A stretch of DNA of 64,000 nt from Petunia secreta (taxonomy: Eukaryota; Streptophyta; Magnoliopsida; Solanales; Solanaceae): positions 8,494,001 to 8,558,000 of the forward strand of contig JARKIP010000011.1 of the NCBI GenBank assembly GCA_029990175.1, in the 5' to 3' direction. Made by a program: the position numbers and the translations under genes. Below the pieces are notes generated by a model. It saw only the letters and a list, made by a program, of their open reading frames with translations, was not told where the DNA came from and did not search any database. Positions 59,750 through 64,000 of this stretch are shown here, one piece after another (position 1 is the first letter of the stretch; every line of letters starts with the position of its first letter).

Positions 59750-59880
59750 TAAAATATTTTTCTTGAGCCGATTGTCTATTGAAAATAACCACTTTATCAC
59801 ACTCAAGGGGTAAGGTCTGCGTATACCTCACTTTTACAAACCCTACTTGTGGAACATCATTGAGTCTGTTATTGTTGTAA
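59750..59880 (+). repeat. SINE-like remnant (TS-type 3' part)
   Basis: TTGAGCCGATTGTCTATTGA, GGGGTAAGGTCTGCGTATAC, CCTACTTGTGGAACATCATT and a GTTATTGTTGT tail follow in order. This matches the body and TTG-rich end I recall for the Solanaceae TS SINE and related RTE-LINE tails. No tRNA-like 5' end is visible, so it is truncated or degraded. Confidence 0.6.
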
Positions 59881-59982
59881 AATAGAAGAAATATTTGAAT
59901 CATAAGTTCATCAAATTGCTTGATATATGTTTAGACATTATAAATAAGTATCTATCGTAATAGTACTTCGTAATACCTACAC

Positions 59983-60351
59983 TTATGGGCTCTTAGGTCC
60001 CCCATAAAGAACAAAATACGAATAGTTTGTACCATTCGTAAGATGTTCAAAGAACACCTTGTACATATTAGGATTGTCGGCATGAGTGGTCGTTTTATCT
60101 ACTTCAATTGTCTTTCCTTTCTCATCTAAAATTGTGATTTTCGTACAATAAGCATCATATTGGGAGTCTGCAATTGGAAAAAAGCTTGAGCCCATTTGAG
60201 GTGCTGGTACACCTGGTGAACTATATACAACTCCTCCCCATTCAACATTTGTAGCAAAATTTGTCAAGCCAGTGAAGATCTTTTGCGGCCAAAAACCAAC
60301 TTGATCATGACTTTTACCCGTTAAAAACCACCAATTTCCATTAGCTAGATC
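59983..60351 (-). CDS. Neprosin-like gene, last exon (123 codons with stop)
   Basis: It opens after an acceptor AAATAAG/GATCTAG, reads DLANGNWWFLTG, then FWPQKIFTGL and WGGVVYSSPGVPAPQMG. These match the C-terminal neprosin segment N-W-W..G-x-W-P...W-G-G. It ends YGGPKSP and a TAA-type stop at 59983-59985. Confidence 0.88.
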   Translation of the reverse strand, partial: DLANGNWWFLTGKSHDQVGFWPQKIFTGLTNFATNVEWGGVVYSSPGVPAPQMGSSFFPIADSQYDAYCTKITILDEKGKTIEVDKTTTHADNPNMYKVFFEHLTNGTNYSYFVLYGGPKSP

Positions 60352-60461
60352 CTTATTTCACAAGAGGTGTCAACGTCAATATTTATGTGCCTTTTCCAAC
60401 ATATATTGTGTAAAATTGAAAACTTTAAACACGAAAAAAAGAAAAAAATTATAAAATGTAC

Positions 60462-60602
60462 CCGATCAATGTACATTGTGTCCTCCCATATTTTTCCTCC
60501 ACGTTTTGAAATATAACCCTCGTATGAATAATCAAGAGGTGTCTCACTGCTTACTTGTACAAAGCCAGGACATAATGTATTGAAGCAATGAGTTTTGCCT
60601 GC
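60462..60602 (-). CDS. Neprosin-like gene, exon of 47 codons
   Basis: It begins AGKTHCFNTLCPGFVQV, with the paired Cys of the family (C-x4-C-x-G-F), and ends DTMYIDR. The acceptor is TTTTTAG/GC and the donor is CGG/GTACAT. Confidence 0.88.
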
Positions 60603-60733
60603 CTAAAAAGTTTAAGATATCTCTCATGCATTAGACATATGTTTGTTGAGGTAGATGGTAAAACTAAAAGATATAGGAGTACTATTTTCCTAAATTAAAG
60701 ATGGAAATCATCAAGTTTTATAAGAATAGTTAC

Positions 60734-60787
60734 CTGTGAGTGTATGAAAAGCCTAGTTTTATTATCTCCATATAATGTTGGATCTAC
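60734..60787 (-). CDS. Neprosin-like gene, exon of 18 codons
   Basis: It encodes VDPTLYGDNKTRLFIHSQ, the V-x-P-x-L-Y-G-D motif of the family, between GGTTTAG/GT and CAG/GTAACT. Confidence 0.9.
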
Positions 60788-60936
60788 CTAAACCATGAAA
60801 TAGAGATATTTTCAATGCTAGTATACTGAGGAAGTTTCTAATTTACATCTGAGATGTAAAATATTCAATCTTGATCACATTTCCTTCTTGTATGAAATAA
60901 TTAAATTATAGATAGAAAAGTTTAGGTTAAACTTAC

Positions 60937-61092
60937 TCTCCAGCCAACTTGTAATATATCTTAGCCTTTTTGAATTTTTAGTCGACATGCACTATGTTGA
61001 TGATCTTCAACATGAGGATTGTACAAATTAGCTACCATTCCAGCTCCCGCAAATTTATTATTTGGATGATTTGGAATTCGAGCTATTGCAAG
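60937..61092 (-). pseudogene. Neprosin-like gene, exon of 52 codons with in-frame TAA
   Basis: It reads LAIARIPNHPNNKFAGAG, then NLYNPHVEDHQHSACRL, KIQKG, TAA (60961-60963) and DILQVGWR. The donor is GAGA/GTAAGT. Many family members have Ile-Glu-Ala-Gly-Trp near here; this one has Leu-Gln-Val-Gly-Trp, so a Glu often conserved in the family appears to be Gln (from memory of the family). Confidence 0.85.
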
Positions 61093-62186
61093 CTGAATAT
61101 AACAAATAAATCTTTTCATTAACTCATAGACAGTACCCAAATAAACATATGAATTTACATTGGAATCTTAAGAATTTCCTTTTTCTTTTCGAGTACGAGA
61201 TAAAACTGCAACATATAGATTAAAATTAGGCAAGGTAGCTATGTTTTAGAGCTCTTATCATCTAATAATTATTGTTAGTAAAGTTTTATATGAATAGTCA
61301 CTTACTCAAACTACAGAGATTTTGTGGAGAAACATAAAGAGAAAATCCTAAAGTTTGAAGTGAAAATTTCTACTGTTCAAAAAATGTTATGGAATTCTGG
61401 ATTTTTCGCAGATTAATTGAAATCGATGAGATTTTCTTGAAGTTTGAGCAGTACTCGTTATACATTTAAAATTTCACAACCATAGGCAGGGTCGTCTCAA
61501 GCAAATTGGGGGCCTAAAGCCAAACCTCACAGAGAGGCCCTAACTTTTTTTTTTCTCAAAAAAGAAAAAAAAAAAGAGCGTCATATGTAGTTTTATTTAA
61601 AGTCTACTTTTCTCACTTTGTTTAGATGCGAAGTCATTAATTACCGTCTTATAATCAATTTGTTCTACAATTCCTTTTCAATTGAAAATATAGCTAATCC
61701 ACTTAATCTTTCTTGACACATCGTTCGTCTTAGATAAGATTTTATCAATTTTAATTTTAAAAATGATAAGCTGATATAATAATATCAAAGTAGTGCTGGT
61801 GCTACTTCAATATAATGATTATTGTTGCAATTACTTGATTTTTTTTTAAGTAGACACAATAAAGAAAATTTTGATCTTTGTAACTTGTAAGAAGTAAGTT
61901 TTGTAGAAAGTAGAGCGTTTGAGTTTGTATTTAGAAGACTCAAAATATCAGTAAGAAAAGAATGAGAATGGTGAAAAAAGGTAAATATAGGATGTAAATA
62001 AGCCAACAAAATAGGTACCCACCTATATAAAGATACTAAAATTACCACAAACGTAATGATTTTTCCACTCTCATATTATGGAAAGTTGGCAACGGTCCCC
62101 ATTTTAACAGGATACGTTATTATGCTTTCCCTTAAATTTTTCTTTAGTTTTAAAATTGAATACACACGATTTTTTTTAATAATATA

Positions 62187-62464
62187 TACTCCCTCTGTCC
62201 CAATTTATGTGTCACACTTTCCTTTTTGATCTGTCCCAAAAAGAATGTCACATTTCCTTATTTGTCAACTGTTTAATTCACTATCTCTATTTTACCCTTA
62301 TTGGACCCTACTTGCTTTAAAAGCCACAAACAACTTTTTTGATTATACAATGTTCACTCTCTTACTTTTTCAAGGGTAAATTTGAACATTTACAAAGTCA
62401 ACTTCTATTTCTTAAACTCCGTGCCAAGTCAAACACCGCCACATAAATTGGGACAGAGGGAGTA
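62187..62464. mobile_element. Stowaway-like MITE 1 in the hAT element (274 bp)
   Basis: 62189-62462 has ends CTCCCTCTGTCCCAATTTAT and AAATTGGGACAGAGGGAG with TA on both sides. Confidence 0.92.
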
Positions 62465-62472
62465 TAATAATA

Positions 62473-62751
62473 TACTCCCTCCGTCCCAATTTATGTGGCA
62501 CCATTTCCTTTTTTGTTTGTCCCAAAATAAGTGGCATCTTTCCTTATTTGACAACTATTTAATGTGTCATCTCTATTTTATCCTTGTTGGGCCCTACATA
62601 CTTTTAAACCTACCAACAACTTTTTTATTACTCAAATCTTCTCTCTCTTACTTTTTCAAGGGTAATATTGATATTTAACAAGGTCAACCTCTATTTTCTT
62701 AAATTCCGTGCCCGGTCAAATGGTGCCACATAAATTGGGACGGAGGGAGTA
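62473..62751. mobile_element. Stowaway-like MITE 2 in the hAT element (275 bp)
   Basis: 62475-62749 has ends CTCCCTCCGTCCCAATTTAT and AAATTGGGACGGAGGGAG with TA on both sides. It belongs to the same family as MITE 1, 12 bp away and in the same orientation. Confidence 0.92.
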
Positions 62752-63371
62752 CATCTTAAGGAAAAAGTTGATGGGGTCCCAAGCTATTGCCTTAATGGCT
62801 TTATGGTAGAGACGGCCCTGACCATAGGTTGTTCCTTGATCAATGCTCTAAAGAGTGGTATCGTCAAAATTTCCCCGAAGAAAGCGAGTAAAGTTGATAA
62901 AACCATGTCTACTGGAAGACACGTGAACCAGAAACAAAAGGTCGACTCCAAAATTTTAAACATATGTAACCAAATTCTTTTTACATCAAGTGAAGCAAAT
63001 AACCAAAAGTCAACCCCTTAACCCAAAACATAATAAACTATTCTTATATCAAGTAAAACTATCTCAAAAGGCAAAAGCAAAGAGCTTTCCAGACCAGCTT
63101 GAACCTAATAAGGCCCACATTATAAACCGTAACAGTTAGTATAATCCGTTCTAGTTACTATTACTTAAAATCCAATTGTATATAAGAAACATAATGGAAA
63201 AGACAATCAACTAGAAATGGTCGTTTGAGCTACGATGAAGCATAAGTTTAAATAGATACTATAAACCTTCCAATTTCTTCACATATTATTGATTCATTTT
63301 ATAAACTGACTCTAAAGCAAACACAAAAGAGAAATTGAAAACATGATAAATTGTCATAGCTAGTCAGATAC

Positions 63372-63428
63372 CTTATATCCTTGTGATGAAGGTATGTATC
63401 TTCCTTTTGGCTCACTATTGTTGTTGTT
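63372..63428 (-). CDS. Neprosin-like gene, exon of 19 codons
   Basis: It encodes NNNNSEPKGRYIPSSQGYK between ATGCAG/AAC and AAG/GTATCT. It is the last exon before the large TE-bearing intron. Confidence 0.85.
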
Positions 63429-63617
63429 CTGCATTAATTATACTGGAATATATGAGTTTTGCCTGATAATTGAAAAAAAAATTCTTGCTTATGTTTGTAA
63501 TGAAATGTTTTTCTATTACAATTATAAATAATTTCTTAACTTGTTAGAAATACTTATTTTATCATGTTTCAACTTAAATTATTCAAGACAACAGTAAATT
63601 GTGATAATTTATCTTAC

Positions 63618-63812
63618 GGCAATCAATTGAGCCTCAAATCCGACATTTTCCGGCGGTGGCAAACGTCTTTGTCTAATAAGATCATCCTTTGTAATTCTTT
63701 TAATAGGGACGGAACCAAACGGACAACCTCCATCTTTTAACCATATTTTTGATGGCCAACTAGCCGTTGATGCACGTGAGTTTTGCCTTATCCTGGATAA
63801 AGTAGGTTCCAT
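63618..63812 (-). CDS. Neprosin-like gene, exon of 65 codons
   Basis: It starts at the acceptor GAACAG/ATGGAACC. It includes IWLKDGGCPFGSVPIKRITK, the C-P-x-G-x-V-P-I-R/K-R signature, and RQRRLPPPENVG, and ends ATTGCC/GTAAGA. Confidence 0.9.
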
Positions 63813-63901
63813 CTGTTCATCCAAATATTTAAGTTCGTGAAAATATCATATCCTTGTAAAGAAATAAAATTGAAAGTAAAATAGAGAGAGTGAAGATATA
63901 C

Positions 63902-64000
63902 CTTGGGATGAAAATTATGATTCTTCAATAATGGATGATCAAATGCAGGTTGTTTATAAAAATCTACACAATTGTATATATCTCCATATTTAGTCTGTGG
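63902..64000 (-). CDS. Neprosin-like gene, exon cut by the window edge
   Basis: It reads YGDIYNCVDFYKQPAFDHP, then LLKNHNFHPK, with donor CCCAAG/GTATAT. This is the neprosin activation-peptide signature D-C-V-x-x-x-x-Q-P-A-F-D-H-P. Upstream exons with any signal peptide lie beyond position 64000. Confidence 0.9.

Larger units (their letters stand above)
61488..62820. mobile_element. Non-autonomous hAT-like element with two nested MITEs
   Basis: Terminal inverted repeats CAGGGTCGTCTC and GAGACGGCCCTG are flanked by perfect 8-bp duplications ACCATAGG (61480-61487 and 62821-62828), the size typical of hAT. There is no transposase frame. It sits in the 2.3-kb intron of the neprosin-like gene. 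Without its MITEs it is about 780 bp. Confidence 0.88.
59983..64000 (-). pseudogene. Neprosin-domain (DUF239-like) protein gene, 3' part, one nonsense codon
   Basis: Seven minus-strand exons are readable: >64000-63902, 63812-63618, 63428-63372, 61092-60937, 60787-60734, 60602-60462 and 60351-59983. All have GT/AG introns and phase 0 where both borders are seen. The first two carry the neprosin activation-peptide signature (YGDIYNCVDFYKQPAFDHP, then a C-P-F-G-S-V-P-I-K-R motif), and the later ones carry the neprosin domain (VDPTLYGDNKTRLF, CFNTLCPGFVQV, NGNWWFL, VEWGGVVYSS). The carnivorous-plant member cleaves after proline; roles of ordinary plant members are unknown. A single in-frame TAA (60961-60963) interrupts the domain. 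The 5' exons and promoter lie right of the window. It may be a recent pseudogene or a base error. Confidence 0.85.

Noticed and set aside
62803..63021. 72-codon frame at the end of the hAT element and following intron
   Set aside because: It crosses a transposon boundary, lies in an intron of the opposite-strand gene, and resembles nothing I recognise.

Overview
This is a heterochromatic-looking stretch of a plant nuclear genome, almost certainly a eudicot and most likely Solanaceae. The main clues are the retrotransposon lineages (Ogre/Tat, Athila, Tekay-type chromovirus), Stowaway MITEs with CTCCCTCCG ends, a fragment resembling the Solanaceae TS-type SINE with a TTG-rich tail, and a multi-exon neprosin-family gene. 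There is no bacterial, organellar or CRISPR content. Only one cellular gene is visible. Nearly everything else is transposable elements inserted into each other. Species assignment is inference.

Layout. (A) 1-26263 is a nest of three Ty3/gypsy elements. The oldest is a minus-strand Tekay-like element (21187-26263). A plus-strand Ogre/Tat element (12057-21186) sits in its integrase. A minus-strand Ogre/Tat element (1-12056) is in turn inserted in the protease region of the plus Ogre. The left halves of all three should lie left of the window. (B) 26264-28291 is old intergenic DNA with a LINE 3' fragment and an unclassified repeat. (C) 28292-59714 is one Athila-type element (target duplication GTATT, own length about 12.9 kb). 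It is expanded to 31 kb by three insertions, each with a perfect 5-bp target duplication: a very young but defective Tekay chromovirus (32179-41887, TTCAC), an Ogre/Tat-like solo LTR (45696-48515, CCAAA), and a deletion derivative of another Tekay-like element (51679-57647, ATAAT) that itself carries a Stowaway MITE (53368-53626). (D) 59720-64000 holds a SINE-like remnant and the 3' part of a minus-strand neprosin-domain gene. Seven exons are readable with canonical splice sites, but one in-frame TAA interrupts exon 60937-61092. Its large intron contains a non-autonomous hAT element (61488-62820, 8-bp duplication ACCATAGG) carrying two Stowaway MITEs.

How the parts work together. The Ogre copies show the full logic of that lineage: an extra ORF1 before gag, gag, protease plus G-patch, a short intron before pol, RT, a second archaeal-type RNase H, integrase, and 3.5-kb LTRs. 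The minus copy appears to carry two paralogous ORF1s in tandem. The Athila copy carries gag, protease, RT/RNase H, an uninterrupted integrase frame, a long non-coding spacer rich in short GC near-palindromes, and a 3' ORF. The young Tekay copy lacks its protease and has many stops although its LTRs are nearly identical, so it was probably mobilised in trans.

Limits. All homology calls are by eye from motifs. Boundaries with TG...CA ends plus target duplications are firm, domain limits are approximate, and divergences are eyeballed.
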